From Luteibacter pinisoli (GTDB taxonomy: Bacteria > Pseudomonadota > Gammaproteobacteria > Xanthomonadales > Rhodanobacteraceae): 64,000 bases of DNA. The DNA is taken from NCBI RefSeq assembly GCF_006385595.1, contig NZ_CP041046.1:3913501-3977500 (forward strand), read 5' to 3'. Under the pieces are notes generated by a model that saw only the letters and a program-made list of their open reading frames with translations, ran no database searches and was not told where the DNA came from. How positions within the stretch are numbered: the first letter of the stretch is position 1; every line of letters begins with the position of its first letter. The translations under genes were made by a program, and so were the position numbers. Below, in pieces: positions 34,673 to 45,774 of the stretch.

Positions 34673-35991
34673 CGGTTCAGGCGCTTGCGCCAGAGGTAGT
34701 ACACCGGCACGCCCAGGGCGATGATCAGCAGGCTCATGCCCGCGTTCTGCGGCTGGGTGATGGCGGTGGCGACGATGACGCAGAGGACCGTGGTGGTGAA
34801 GATCAGCGGCACCCACGGATAGCCCGGCACCAGGTACGGCGAGGGCTCGGACTTCAGCTTGTTGCGATACCAGAAGATGGTCGCGATCCCGAACGCGTGC
34901 GACAGCCACTCACCCACTGTCGTGTAGTCCACCAGCGCTTCGAAGCTGCCCGACAGGATCAGCGCGATCGCCCACGCGCCAAGCACCATCAGCGCCACGC
35001 GCGGTGCGCCGGACTTCGCATCGATGCGCGCGATCGGCCGGAAGAACATGCCGTCCGCACTCATCACCTGCAGCACGCGCGCACCGCCCGCGATGGCGAT
35101 GCTGCAGTAACCGAACGTGGAGCAGGCGATGCCGACGGCGATGACCGTGGCACCCGATTCGCCGAACACGCGGCGCATCAGGTCCGCCGCCGGCGCGGTG
35201 CTGGCGGCGAGGCCCGCATGGCCGAGGCCGGCCATGTAGGCGATGTTGATCAGCACGTAGCAGACGACGACGCTGGCCATGCCCAGGCCGAGGGCGCGCG
35301 GCAGCGTACGCTGCGGATCACGGACTTCGCCGGCGAGGTCGTTGAGGTAATGGAAACCGCCGTAGGCAAACATCGCCGGCAGCAGCGCGCCGATCACCAT
35401 GCTCGTCGGCACGTCGTGCGTCGGGTCCGCCGCGAAGGCGAGGCCGAGATGGCCGCGGGCGAGGTACAGGCCCACCGCGATCAACATGGCCACGGCGCCG
35501 AGCTTCAGCACGGTGAAGATGTTCTGCACCCAGGCACCGGCGCGGATACCAAACAGGTTCACCAGCACGATGAAGCTGATGGCCGAGACGGCGACGGGCT
35601 TCACCCACTCATGCGGCAGGCCGACGGCCCGCGTGGCGTAGTCGGCAAAGGTGGTCGCCACGGCGGCGACACTGCCCGGGTAGTTGATCAGCGCCATCGT
35701 CCAGCCGAACAGGAACGCCGGCAGCTGGCCAAAGGCCTCGCGCAGGTAGACGTAGGTGCCGCCGGCCTGTGGGCGCCGCGCGCCGAGTTCGGCGTAACAG
35801 AGCACCCCGGCCAGGGTCAGCAGGCCACCCAGGGCCCAGAGGATGATGACCTCCGTCCCGGAACTGGTGCTTTTGGCGACGGCGGCCGGCGTGCGGAAGA
35901 TACCCGCGCCGATGACACCGCCGATGACGATCATCGCGGCATCCCATGTGCCTAGGCGACGGAGGTAGTGGGCTGGCTGGGGTGCGGGCAT
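34669..35991 (-). CDS. APC-superfamily amino acid permease (LAT-like)
   Basis: 440 aa with about 12 membrane helices. The family opening MIVIGGVIGAGIFRTPAAVA, the helix 3 region YVYLREAFGQLPAFLFGW and the conserved YGGFHYLNDLAGEVRDPQRTLPRAL identify an amino acid/polyamine/organocation transporter, closest by eye to the light-chain LAT and serine/threonine exchanger group. ATG 35991 is used; the frame is open further upstream but without membrane character. It is coupled to the glycoside hydrolase gene, an odd partner for an amino acid permease. Confidence 0.85.
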   Translation of the reverse strand: MPAPQPAHYLRRLGTWDAAMIVIGGVIGAGIFRTPAAVAKSTSSGTEVIILWALGGLLTLAGVLCYAELGARRPQAGGTYVYLREAFGQLPAFLFGWTMALINYPGSVAAVATTFADYATRAVGLPHEWVKPVAVSAISFIVLVNLFGIRAGAWVQNIFTVLKLGAVAMLIAVGLYLARGHLGLAFAADPTHDVPTSMVIGALLPAMFAYGGFHYLNDLAGEVRDPQRTLPRALGLGMASVVVCYVLINIAYMAGLGHAGLAASTAPAADLMRRVFGESGATVIAVGIACSTFGYCSIAIAGGARVLQVMSADGMFFRPIARIDAKSGAPRVALMVLGAWAIALILSGSFEALVDYTTVGEWLSHAFGIATIFWYRNKLKSEPSPYLVPGYPWVPLIFTTTVLCVIVATAITQPQNAGMSLLIIALGVPVYYLWRKRLNR

Positions 35992-36123
35992 CGGGGGACC
36001 ATGCCATAAATCGGCGGGTGTTTGCGAGATGCGGACGGCAGGGTCACGGCGCGGCGTCGGCTTACACGACGCAGGCGTTTTCTCCGATGGGCCGAGGCCT
36101 GCCGGGGCGGCACGCTGAGCCCC

Positions 36124-36582
36124 ATGACGATCATGAACGGACAAGGCGCCCTACGGAAGGGCCGGGTATCTGAACCCGGGCGCGTTTACCTGGTCACCTG
36201 CGTGGCGTGGAACCGCGCCCCGGTGTTTCGCCACTACCGAGCGGCACGGGCGGCCTCGCGGGCCATCCACTCTCCGAAAAGCTGGGGCGATGCCCAGTGC
36301 CTGGCCTGGGTACTGATGCCCGACCACTGGCATGGGCTCATCCAGGTGGGAGAAGAGGATCTCTCGAAAGTCATCAACCGGCTGAAGTCGCGGGTATCGA
36401 AAGCGATTCGGGCAGAAGAAGGCCGGCGCTCACCTCTGTGGCAGCGCGCATTCCACGACCGTGCGCTACGCCACGACGAAGACGTGCGCGACGCCGCGCG
36501 ATACATCGTGGCGAACCCCATACGCGCCGGCCTCGTACAACGCGCCGGACAATACCCCTATTGGAACGCCACATGGCTGTAG
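36124..36582 (+). CDS. REP-associated tyrosine transposase (RAYT, IS200-like Y1)
   Basis: 152 aa. The HUH metal motif is seen in LMPDHWHGLIQVGE and the family's C-terminal YIVANPIRAGLV; the nucleophile Tyr is probably in that helix. Such single-copy domesticated transposases spread REP sequences in bacterial genomes without being IS elements. Start ATG 36124 or 36133. Its stop codon TAG is the first part of the GTAGGAG end of a REP inverted repeat immediately downstream, exactly where its substrate is expected. Confidence 0.9.
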   Translation: MTIMNGQGALRKGRVSEPGRVYLVTCVAWNRAPVFRHYRAARAASRAIHSPKSWGDAQCLAWVLMPDHWHGLIQVGEEDLSKVINRLKSRVSKAIRAEEGRRSPLWQRAFHDRALRHDEDVRDAARYIVANPIRAGLVQRAGQYPYWNATWL

Positions 36583-36673
36583 GAGCCCACCCTGTGGGCG
36601 ACATCTTTCGCGATAAGGCCGCAGGGCCTGAGGCGTTACAGCGAAAGATGTCGCGCACAGGGTGCGCTCCTAC
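36579..36673. repeat. REP inverted-repeat pair (BIME-like) beside the RAYT gene
   Basis: GTAGGAGCCCACCCTGTGGG (36579 onwards, continuing into GCGACATCTTTCGC) reappears inverted as GCGAAAGATGTCGCGC and then ACAGGGTGCGCTCCTAC, ending at 36673. The middle holds a small AGGCC/GGCCT hairpin. GTAGGAGCGCACCCTGTGCGCGACA-type repeats are the usual REPs of Xanthomonadales. It separates the RAYT gene from the convergent lpdA. Confidence 0.85.
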
Positions 36674-36712
36674 GCATGCATTAGATACGCATGCGTTGAA
36701 CGTGTTGCAGCG

Positions 36713-38554
<1,842 letters not shown>

Positions 38555-38569
38555 GCGCGTGGCCTCCGG

Positions 38570-40246
38570 TCAGAGCAGCAGGCGACGGATGTCGCCGAGC
38601 TGCTGGGCGAGGTACACGGCGAAGCGCGCGGCCAGGGCACCGTCGATGACGCGATGGTCGTACGACAGCGACAGCGGCAGCATCAGGCGCGGCACGAATT
38701 CCTTGCCGTTCCACACGGGCTTCATCGCGGCCTTGGAGACGCCGAGGATCGCCACTTCCGGCGCGTTGACGATCGGCGTGAACGCCGTGCCGCCGATGCC
38801 GCCGAGCGAGGAGATGGAGAAGCAGCCACCGGACATGTCGGCGGCGGTGAGCTTCTTGTCGCGCGCCTTCTTCGAGATTTCGCCCAGTTCAGCGGCGAGC
38901 TCGAGCAGGCCCTTCTTGTCGGCGTCGCGGATGACCGGGACGACGAGGCCGTCCGGCGTGTCCACGGCGATACCGACGTTGAAGTACTTCTTCAGCGTCA
39001 GCGTTTCGCCAGCGGCATCGAGCGAGGCGTTGAAGGTCGGGAACTTCTTCAGCGCGGCGACCACGGCCTTGATCTGGAAGACCAGCGGGGTGACCTTCAG
39101 ATCCTTGTTCTCTTCGCCGAGCTTCTTGCGGAAGGCTTCCAGCTCGGTGATGTCGGCGTCTTCGAACTGCGTGACGTGCGGGATCATCGCCCAGTTGCGG
39201 GCGAGGTTCGCGGCCGAGATCTTCGGGATGCGGCCGAGCGGCTTTTCTTCGATCTCGCCGAACTTCGAGAAATCGACCTTGGGCCACGGCAGCAGGCTGA
39301 GGCCATTGCCACCACCGGCAGCGGCGCCACCGGCAGAGGGCACGGCGCCCGAGGTCATCACGTTCTTGACGTAACCGGAGATGTCTTCGCGCTGGATGCG
39401 GCCACCGCGGCCGCTACCCTTCACCTGGGCCACGTCGACGCCCAGCTCGCGGGCAAACGCGCGGATGGCGGGGCTGGCGTAGGGGGCGTTGCCCGGCATG
39501 ATCACCGAGGCGTCGAACGACACCGGCGGGGTGCGCGGCGCGCCACCGACGGGGACGTCGGCCTTGGTCGCGGCCGGCGCGGGGGCGGCGGCAGCCGGTG
39601 CGGGCGCCGGGGCGGCAGCCTGCGGGGCGGCGGCCGGGGCAGCTTCGCCACCCTCGCCTTCCATGATGGCGATGAGGTCGCCGTCGTTCACTTCGTCGCC
39701 GACCTTGACCTTCAGCTCCTTGATGACGCCCGCGGCCGGGGCCGGGATGTCCATCGTGGCCTTGTCGGATTCCAGGGTCATCAGGCTCTGGTCTTTTTCG
39801 ACGGTGTCGCCGACCTTGACCATCACTTCGATGATCGGCACCGGCTTGCCGCCGATGTCCGGGACGTTGACGTTGAGCGGGCCGGAGGCCTTGGAGGCCG
39901 AGGGCGCCGGGGCGGCAGCGGCCGCAGGGGCCGGCGCAGCGGCGGCGGGCGCCGGGGCGGCCTTCTCTTCCTGCTTGGGCGCGTCGGCCTTGGCGGCCGG
40001 GGCGTCGCCGGCGGCTTCCACCAGGGCGATCACGTCGTTGTCGTTGACCTCGTCACCGACCTTGACCTTCAGTTCCTTGATCACGCCGGCAAACGGCGCG
40101 GGGACTTCCATGGTCGCCTTGTCCGACTCCAGGGTCAGCAGGCTCTGGTCTTTCTCGACGGTATCGCCGACTTTGACCAGGATTTCGATGATGGGAACCG
40201 GCTTGCCACCGATATCGGGCACGCGGGCTTCTTTGACGTCGGCCAT
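38570..40246 (-). CDS. aceF: Pyruvate dehydrogenase E2, dihydrolipoamide acetyltransferase
   Basis: 558 aa. Two lipoyl domains (about residues 1-85 and 120-205, each with ESDKATM around the lipoylated Lys), joined by Ala/Pro-rich flexible linkers; a peripheral subunit-binding domain (ASPAIRAFARELGVDVAQVKGSGRGGRIQREDI, about 258-290); and the catalytic acetyltransferase core ending SYDHRVIDGALAARF with the active His and Asp. Transfers acetyl groups to CoA. First gene of aceF-lpdA; E1 (aceE) is not in the window, so the complex is encoded at two loci. The upstream gap has no recognised operator. Confidence 0.95.
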   Translation of the reverse strand: MADVKEARVPDIGGKPVPIIEILVKVGDTVEKDQSLLTLESDKATMEVPAPFAGVIKELKVKVGDEVNDNDVIALVEAAGDAPAAKADAPKQEEKAAPAPAAAAPAPAAAAAPAPSASKASGPLNVNVPDIGGKPVPIIEVMVKVGDTVEKDQSLMTLESDKATMDIPAPAAGVIKELKVKVGDEVNDGDLIAIMEGEGGEAAPAAAPQAAAPAPAPAAAAPAPAATKADVPVGGAPRTPPVSFDASVIMPGNAPYASPAIRAFARELGVDVAQVKGSGRGGRIQREDISGYVKNVMTSGAVPSAGGAAAGGGNGLSLLPWPKVDFSKFGEIEEKPLGRIPKISAANLARNWAMIPHVTQFEDADITELEAFRKKLGEENKDLKVTPLVFQIKAVVAALKKFPTFNASLDAAGETLTLKKYFNVGIAVDTPDGLVVPVIRDADKKGLLELAAELGEISKKARDKKLTAADMSGGCFSISSLGGIGGTAFTPIVNAPEVAILGVSKAAMKPVWNGKEFVPRLMLPLSLSYDHRVIDGALAARFAVYLAQQLGDIRRLLL

Positions 40247-40391
40247 GGAACCTCCTCAAAAAACAACGATGAAGGGCGGACGAACCCTCCAACGGGGGAA
40301 TGTCGGGCGCCGTGCTGCGGCGCAACCGGTCGATTGTAATCCCTCGGGAGGAGATTCCCACGATTCAAACGGTTGTTTGGGGTGATTTCTG

Positions 40392-40424
40392 TTGTGCGGG
40401 GCGGTAATCGCCCGCCCCGCACGG
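40392..40424 (-). terminator. Stem-loop after the mscS-like gene
   Basis: GTGCGGGGCG and CGCCCCGCAC pair with a short loop, just after the stop of the channel gene on the minus strand. A/T-rich sequence follows but no strict T-run. Confidence 0.5.
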
Positions 40425-40428
40425 TCTA

Positions 40429-41271
40429 TCACGCGGCTTCGGGGGCCTGGGGCGGCAGCAGCCGGATGTCCGTCGTGGACGAGGGGATGGTGATCCCGGC
40501 CTCGCCGAACTGGTCCTTGATGCTCAGCAGCAACTGGGTCTGGGCGCCGTACATGTCGGACACGGTGCACCAGCCGCGGATGACGAGGGTGACGTTGGAG
40601 GCGCCGAGGCTGTCGGTCCAGACGCCGGGGGCCGGGTCCTTCATGATCCGCGGGTCCGCCTCGAGCAGGCCGCGGATGATCTCCATCGCCTTGCCGATGT
40701 TGTCCTCGTAGGCGATGCCCACCTTGATCTCGAACCGGCGCGTGCCGCGACGGTTGAAGTTGATGATGGCATCGCCGCCGACCTTCGAGTTCGGCACCAC
40801 GGCTTCGCGGTTATCCGGCGTCACCACGTAGGTGTGCATCAGGTTGATGCTTTCCACCGTGCCTTCCACGCCGCCCACCAGCACGTAGTCGCCGATGCGA
40901 TACGGGCGGAACAGGATGAGCAGCACACCCCACGCGAGGTTGGACAGCGAGCTGTTCAGGGCCAGGCCGATCGCCAGGCCGGCGGCGCCGAGTGCAGCGA
41001 TGAACGAGGCCGTGGGAATGCCCGCCATGCCCATCACCTGCACGATGACGAAGGCGATCAGGAGGCCGTAGATGGCGTTGCGGAGGAAGCCCGCGAGGGT
41101 GTCGTCGACGCGGGCGCGTTCGAGGGCGCGCTTGCCGAGATTGGCTACGCGCGCGGCAATCCAGAAACCGATGCCGAGCGCCACCAGCGAAAGACCGATG
41201 CGGATGGACCAGGCGATGATGATCAGGCGCGTGGCGTGATCAATGCCGAGGTGATCGAGGAAGTCGAGCAT
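40429..41271 (-). CDS. mscS: Small-conductance mechanosensitive channel (MscS)
   Basis: 280 aa, the E. coli MscS length. Three membrane helices; the pore helix TM3 is seen as ASFIAALGAAGLAIGLALNSSLSNLAWGVLLILFRPYRIGDYV with the Gly/Ala packing typical of the family. The beta domain follows (VEGTVESINLMHTYVVTPDNREAVVPNSKVGGDAIINF). Opens under membrane tension to release solutes on osmotic downshock. Single gene, ended by a stem-loop; lies between aceF and prc on the same strand. Confidence 0.94.
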   Translation of the reverse strand: MLDFLDHLGIDHATRLIIIAWSIRIGLSLVALGIGFWIAARVANLGKRALERARVDDTLAGFLRNAIYGLLIAFVIVQVMGMAGIPTASFIAALGAAGLAIGLALNSSLSNLAWGVLLILFRPYRIGDYVLVGGVEGTVESINLMHTYVVTPDNREAVVPNSKVGGDAIINFNRRGTRRFEIKVGIAYEDNIGKAMEIIRGLLEADPRIMKDPAPGVWTDSLGASNVTLVIRGWCTVSDMYGAQTQLLLSIKDQFGEAGITIPSSTTDIRLLPPQAPEAA

Positions 41272-41335
41272 GCGAGGCCTGCCTTTGCGAGCGAAGAATC
41301 GCGGCGCAGGCTATCAGCGGCCCTGTGAAGGGCCG

Positions 41336-41365
41336 AAAAAAAAGGCCCCGCGAGGGGCCTTTTCA
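41336..41365 (-). terminator. Rho-independent terminator after prc
   Basis: AAGGCCCC and GGGGCCTT form a GC-rich stem around CGCG; on the minus strand a run of eight T follows. It lies directly after the prc stop. Confidence 0.9.
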
Positions 41366-41370
41366 TCACG

Positions 41371-43692
41371 TTACCGCGGGCTATCCGGTGCAGGCTTGGT
41401 CGCCTGTGCCGTCTGCGGCGGCGTGTCGATCTTGCGGCCGCCGTACGGGAGCACGGTGGACGCGACCTTCGCATCGCCCTTGATGAGGGTGACTTCGTCG
41501 CTGACGATGTGCGCGGCTTCCTCCAGCGGGGTGTCCTTGGCCTTCTTGGCTTCGGCTTCCTGCTTCAGGTCGCTCTTGATGCTGCGCTCGTTCGCGTTGA
41601 GGCCGTCATCACCGTTGTCCTGGTCGCCGGCATCGGCGCTGCCGTCACCACCGAAGATCGCCTTGCGGCGGTTACGGAAGTCGGCCTGCGTCAGGTCGAA
41701 CTGCTTGCGCTCGGCCTGGCGGGCGGCGAAGTTCAGCGAGATGTCGGTCTTGTCGCGCAGCTTCTGGTACTGCGCGAGTTCGTCGAGCATCAGCTTCCAC
41801 GCCGGCGACGTCGCGACGCGCGCCTGGTGCTTCTGGTTGAGCGGACCGACGATGGGCTTCAGGTCGGCGACCGGCTTGTAGTCGGCCGGATCGATGTGAC
41901 GCCACGGCAGCGCGTTGTCGTAAGTGGACTCGCCGAATTCCTTGGCGTCGCCGTTCTGCGGGAACTGCACGTCCGGGGTGACGCCGTGCAGCTGCGTGCT
42001 GTCGCCGTTGATGCGGATGAACTCCGCGATCGTCATCTTCAGCTCGCCGTATTTGGCGTCTTCACCGGTCTGCGCCTTGCCGAAACGGTCCAGGTCCACC
42101 AGGTTCTGCACGGTGCCCTTGCCGAAGGTCGGCTCGCCGATGATCAGGCCGCGGCCGTAATCCTGGATGGCGGCGGCGAAGATCTCCGACGCCGAGGCCG
42201 AGCCACGGTTGACCATGACGGCCATCGGGCCATCCCACGACATACCCGCCTGGTCGTCGCCCTGCGCTTCCACCTGGCCGCGCGCATCGCGCACCTGGAC
42301 CACGGGGCCGGTGTCGATGAACAGGCCGGTGAGTTCGGTGGCTTCGTTGAGCGAGCCGCCGCCGTTGTTGCGCAGGTCCATGATCACGCCTTCCACCTTC
42401 TGCGCCTTCAGCTCGGTGAGCAGCTTGGAGACGTCGCGGGTGGCGCTCTTGAAGTTGGCATCGCCGTTACGGCGCGCGCCAAAGTCCTGGTAGAACGTGG
42501 GCAGTTCGATCACACCGATCTTGCGGGTGATGTCGCCGTCCTTCACGTCGATGACCTTCGACTTGGCGGCCTGCTCTTCCATGGTCACCTTCTTGCGGAC
42601 AAGGGTGACGATGTCGTGCTTGCCGTCCACGCCGGCGTCGGCCGGGAGGACTTCGATGCGTACGGTGGTGTCTTTCTTGCCGCGGATGAGCTTGACCACG
42701 TCGTCCTGGCGCCAGCCCACGACATCGACCATCGGGCCGGTTTCGCCCTGGCCGATGGCGACGATGCGGTCGCCCGGCTTGACCTTGCCGGACTTGGCGG
42801 CCGGGCCGCCCGGGACCAGCTCGCGGATGGTGGTGTAGTCGTCGCGCGCCTGCAGCACCGCGCCGATACCTTCCAGCGACAGGCGCATGGCGATATCAAA
42901 CGCATCCGCGGCGCGGGGGCCGAGGTAATCGGTGTGCGGGTCCGTGGAATTGGCGTAGGCCGTCATGAAAGCCTGGGTGGCGTCTTCGTCATCCAGCTGG
43001 CGCACGCGGCTGATGTACGTGGCGTAGCGCTTGTCCAGCGTCTTGCGGATGTCGTCGTCGCTCTTGCCGGCCAGCTTCAGGCGCAGCCAGTCGTTCATGG
43101 TGCGCTTGCGCCACACGTCGTCCAGTTCGGCCTGGTTCTTCGGCACGGCCGCCTTCTTGCGATCGAAGTTGAAGCTTTCGTTCGTGTTGAAGTCGAAGCC
43201 CTTCTTGAGCAGGCCACGCGCGTAGTTCATCCGGTCCACCGCGCGGGTGATGTACAGGTTGAACACGGTGAACGGGCCGGTCAGGTCCTGGTTCCAGATG
43301 GCGTCGTCGAACTGCGTCTTAAGCGGTTCGAACTTGGCCATGTCTTCCTGGGTGAAGAACACCTTCTCGCTGTCGAGGTCGTCGAAGTAGGCCTTGAAGA
43401 TCTTGGCCGACATGGCGTCGTCGAGCGGCTGGGCCTGGTAATGGAAACGGGTCAGGAAGCGCGCGGAAAGCTGCGCCGCCTGGGTTTCCGCCGAGGTGGG
43501 CTTCAGCGGCAGCGTCGATTCCTTGCGCTGCGGCTCGGGCGAGGTGGCGGCTTCGGAGGCGTCCTTGGGCTGCGGGGCCGATCCCTTCACCGGCGGTGTC
43601 GCGCCAGGCTGCTGGGGGGCGGCATTCTGGGCGTGCACACCCGCGGCGGAAAGGGCCAGCAGGAGGGCGAGCGACACGGGGCGAAGGGTCAT
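41371..43692 (-). CDS. prc: Tail-specific carboxy-terminal processing protease (Prc/Tsp)
   Basis: 773 aa with a signal peptide (LALLLALSAAGVHA), periplasmic. Layout: N-terminal helical region, PDZ domain (IGAVLQARDDYTTIRELVPGGPAAKSG, about residues 250-330), S41 protease core with FMDLRNN-like VIMDLRNNGGG, nucleophile Ser in NRGSASASEIF and general base Lys in GEPTFGKGTVQ, then the C-terminal DUF3340 region of long Prc enzymes. Removes C-terminal tails and degrades periplasmic substrates such as peptidoglycan hydrolases; close to the cell-wall genes here. Confidence 0.95.
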   Translation of the reverse strand: MTLRPVSLALLLALSAAGVHAQNAAPQQPGATPPVKGSAPQPKDASEAATSPEPQRKESTLPLKPTSAETQAAQLSARFLTRFHYQAQPLDDAMSAKIFKAYFDDLDSEKVFFTQEDMAKFEPLKTQFDDAIWNQDLTGPFTVFNLYITRAVDRMNYARGLLKKGFDFNTNESFNFDRKKAAVPKNQAELDDVWRKRTMNDWLRLKLAGKSDDDIRKTLDKRYATYISRVRQLDDEDATQAFMTAYANSTDPHTDYLGPRAADAFDIAMRLSLEGIGAVLQARDDYTTIRELVPGGPAAKSGKVKPGDRIVAIGQGETGPMVDVVGWRQDDVVKLIRGKKDTTVRIEVLPADAGVDGKHDIVTLVRKKVTMEEQAAKSKVIDVKDGDITRKIGVIELPTFYQDFGARRNGDANFKSATRDVSKLLTELKAQKVEGVIMDLRNNGGGSLNEATELTGLFIDTGPVVQVRDARGQVEAQGDDQAGMSWDGPMAVMVNRGSASASEIFAAAIQDYGRGLIIGEPTFGKGTVQNLVDLDRFGKAQTGEDAKYGELKMTIAEFIRINGDSTQLHGVTPDVQFPQNGDAKEFGESTYDNALPWRHIDPADYKPVADLKPIVGPLNQKHQARVATSPAWKLMLDELAQYQKLRDKTDISLNFAARQAERKQFDLTQADFRNRRKAIFGGDGSADAGDQDNGDDGLNANERSIKSDLKQEAEAKKAKDTPLEEAAHIVSDEVTLIKGDAKVASTVLPYGGRKIDTPPQTAQATKPAPDSPR

Positions 43693-43723
43693 GTAATGAA
43701 AGCCTCGGTAGTGCTTGGATCGT

Positions 43724-44722
43724 TTATTCGACGACGCCGGCGGCGTGGGCCATCAGGTCGGCATGGTAGGAGGATCGCACCAACGGGCCAGAAGCGACAT
43801 GGGAGAAACCCATTTCTTCACCGGCGACGCGCAGCGCCTCGAATTCGTCCGGCGTCCAGTAACGAACCACCGGGTGGTGATGCGCCGTGGGCTGCAGGTA
43901 CTGGCCGATGGTGATCATGTCGACGTCATGGGCGCGTAGATCGCGCATGGTTTCGAGCACCTGTTCGTAGGTTTCGCCCAGGCCCAGCATGATGCCGGAC
44001 TTGGTCGGCACGTCCGGGTGCTGCGCCTTGAAGCGCTTGAGCAGGTCGAGCGACCACTGGTAATCGGCACCCGGGCGCACTTCACGGTAGAGGTGCGGCA
44101 CGGTTTCGAGGTTGTGGTTGAAGACGTCCGGCGGGAAATCCTTGAGGACCTCCAGCGCGCGCTCCATGCGGCCCTTGCCGCGGAAATCCGGGGTGAGGAT
44201 CTCGATGCGGATGTTCGGGCTGGCGTGGCGCACGGCGCGGATGCACGAGGCGAAGTGCTCGGCACCGCCGTCGCGCAGGTCGTCGCGGTCCACCGAGGTG
44301 ATCACCACGTACTTCAGGCGCATGTCGCGGATGGTCTCGGCCAGGCGGGCCGGTTCCAGCGGATCCGGCGCCAGCGGGCGGCCGTGGGCCACGTCGCAGA
44401 ACGAGCAGCGACGGGTGCATACCTCGCCCAGGATCATGAACGTGGCGGTGCCCTTGGAGAAGCACTCGTGGATGTTCGGGCAGGAGGCTTCCTCGCAGAC
44501 CGTGACCAGCGAGTTCTCGCGCAGGCGCGATTTCAGCTGCTGCACGGCGTTGCCCTGGGGCAGGCGCACGCGGATCCAGCTGGGCTTGCGCAGCACGGGC
44601 ACGTCGGTGTCGAAAGCCGCGCGGTTAAGCGCGATCTTGTCGTTGCCGAGCATCTTCTCGCCGGGCTTGTCGACGACGGCGATGGGGATGCTGCGGGAGG
44701 GGAAAGGGGCGGTTTGGCTCAT
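43724..44722 (-). CDS. lipA: Lipoyl synthase
   Basis: 332 aa from ATG 44722. Radical SAM enzyme that inserts two sulfurs into octanoyl groups bound to E2 and related domains. The auxiliary cluster motif CEEASCPNIHEC (CX4CX5C) and the radical SAM motif CTRRCSFC (CX3CX2C) are both intact, as is the C-terminal RSSYHAD. It follows lipB by 13 bases in the same direction. The lipoylated PDH subunits are 3-5 kb away, so substrate and maker are neighbours. Confidence 0.97.
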   Translation of the reverse strand: MSQTAPFPSRSIPIAVVDKPGEKMLGNDKIALNRAAFDTDVPVLRKPSWIRVRLPQGNAVQQLKSRLRENSLVTVCEEASCPNIHECFSKGTATFMILGEVCTRRCSFCDVAHGRPLAPDPLEPARLAETIRDMRLKYVVITSVDRDDLRDGGAEHFASCIRAVRHASPNIRIEILTPDFRGKGRMERALEVLKDFPPDVFNHNLETVPHLYREVRPGADYQWSLDLLKRFKAQHPDVPTKSGIMLGLGETYEQVLETMRDLRAHDVDMITIGQYLQPTAHHHPVVRYWTPDEFEALRVAGEEMGFSHVASGPLVRSSYHADLMAHAAGVVE

Positions 44723-44735
44723 AACGGCTACGACC

Positions 44736-45404
44736 TCAGACCGCAACGCGGGCGGGGAGTTCGGGGATGATGGGGGCGGATTCGACGGCGTGGAAGCCAA
44801 ACTGCTTACAGAATTCCTGTACCAGGACGTCTTCCACGTCTGACAACCGCGACGGACCGCCCAAGTCTACCATCTGGGTGACCTCCAAGCCCTTGTAGCC
44901 GCAGGGGTTGATGCGGTGGAAGGGTTCGAGGTCCATGTTGATGTTGAAGGCCAGCCCGTGGAAGCTGCAGCCGCGGCGCACGCGCAGGCCCAGGGCGGCC
45001 ACCTTGGCGTCCGCCGTATAGACCCCGGGGGCGCCCTCGCGGCGCGCCGCGCCGATGTTCCAGTCGCCCAGGGTGTCGATGATCGCCTGCTCGATCTTGC
45101 AGACCAGCTCGCGCACGCCCACGCCCACGCGGCGCAGGTTGATCATGGGGTAGGCCACGATCTGGCCCGGGCCGTGGTAGGTGACCTGGCCGCCGCGATC
45201 CACGCGGACCACCGGGATATCCCCGGCGAACAGCACGTGCTCCTCCAGCCCGGCCTGCCCCAGCGTGAACACCGGGTCGTGCTCCAGCAGCCACAGCTCG
45301 TCGACGGTGTCGTCGGTGCGGTTGTCGGTGAAGGCGCTCATGGCCTGCCAGGAGGTTTCGTAGGGCACGCGCCCCAGCCGGCGTACGTTGAGGGGGAGGG
45401 TCAT
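44736..45404 (-). CDS. lipB: Octanoyl-ACP:protein N-octanoyltransferase
   Basis: 222 aa. Moves octanoate from acyl carrier protein to the lipoyl-domain Lys, the step before LipA. Motifs: LLEHDPVFTLGQ, VDRGGQVTYHGPGQIVAYP (substrate pocket) and the catalytic Lys/Cys pair, Lys in AKVAALGLRVRRG and Cys in RINPCGYKGLEVTQM. Middle of ybeD-lipB-lipA, the same order as in E. coli. Confidence 0.97.
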   Translation of the reverse strand: MTLPLNVRRLGRVPYETSWQAMSAFTDNRTDDTVDELWLLEHDPVFTLGQAGLEEHVLFAGDIPVVRVDRGGQVTYHGPGQIVAYPMINLRRVGVGVRELVCKIEQAIIDTLGDWNIGAARREGAPGVYTADAKVAALGLRVRRGCSFHGLAFNINMDLEPFHRINPCGYKGLEVTQMVDLGGPSRLSDVEDVLVQEFCKQFGFHAVESAPIIPELPARVAV

Positions 45405-45471
45405 TGGCGCAGGGGGGATTGAGGGGAATGGGGCCTAAATGCGGCTTCAGGCCCCACGATACAAGAACCCC

Positions 45472-45762
45472 TCAGAGAGTGAAGCGGATGTTCTCGTCCG
45501 CGCGCAGGGCCTCGTGGGCCTCCATGTACTTCTCACGGGTCGGTGCGACGAAGCTGATGGTCACCGACTCGTAGTTGCCGGCCGGGGTCAGCTTGGAGGT
45601 CACCGTCTCGTGGAGCACCTCCAGGCCGATGCCGTGGAGGATCTCCGGCACGCGGGCTGTGAGGCCGGCGTTGGCATTGCCAATCGCCGTCACCTCGAAC
45701 TGGGCCGGGAACTGGAAGCCCTTGCCTTCGGCCTGGGCCTGGCTGAAGTCGATTTCTTTCAT
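45472..45762 (-). CDS. ybeD: YbeD/DUF493 family protein
   Basis: 96 aa. FQFPAQFEVTAIGNANAGLTARVPEILHG, then SKLTPAGNYESVTISFVAPTREKYMEAHEALRADENIRFTL matches the ACT-like DUF493 family of E. coli YbeD, whose gene also sits between dacA and lipB. Function is not established; regulation of lipoate or wall synthesis has been suggested by context only. Confidence 0.93.
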   Translation of the reverse strand: MKEIDFSQAQAEGKGFQFPAQFEVTAIGNANAGLTARVPEILHGIGLEVLHETVTSKLTPAGNYESVTISFVAPTREKYMEAHEALRADENIRFTL

Positions 45763-45774
45763 CGCTCGCCCTCC

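Noticed and set aside
41509..43914. Plus-strand open frame of about 800 codons opposite prc, and similar ones opposite dacC-rlpA and glpD
   Set aside because: Same antisense effect. No start signals and compositions unlike proteins.
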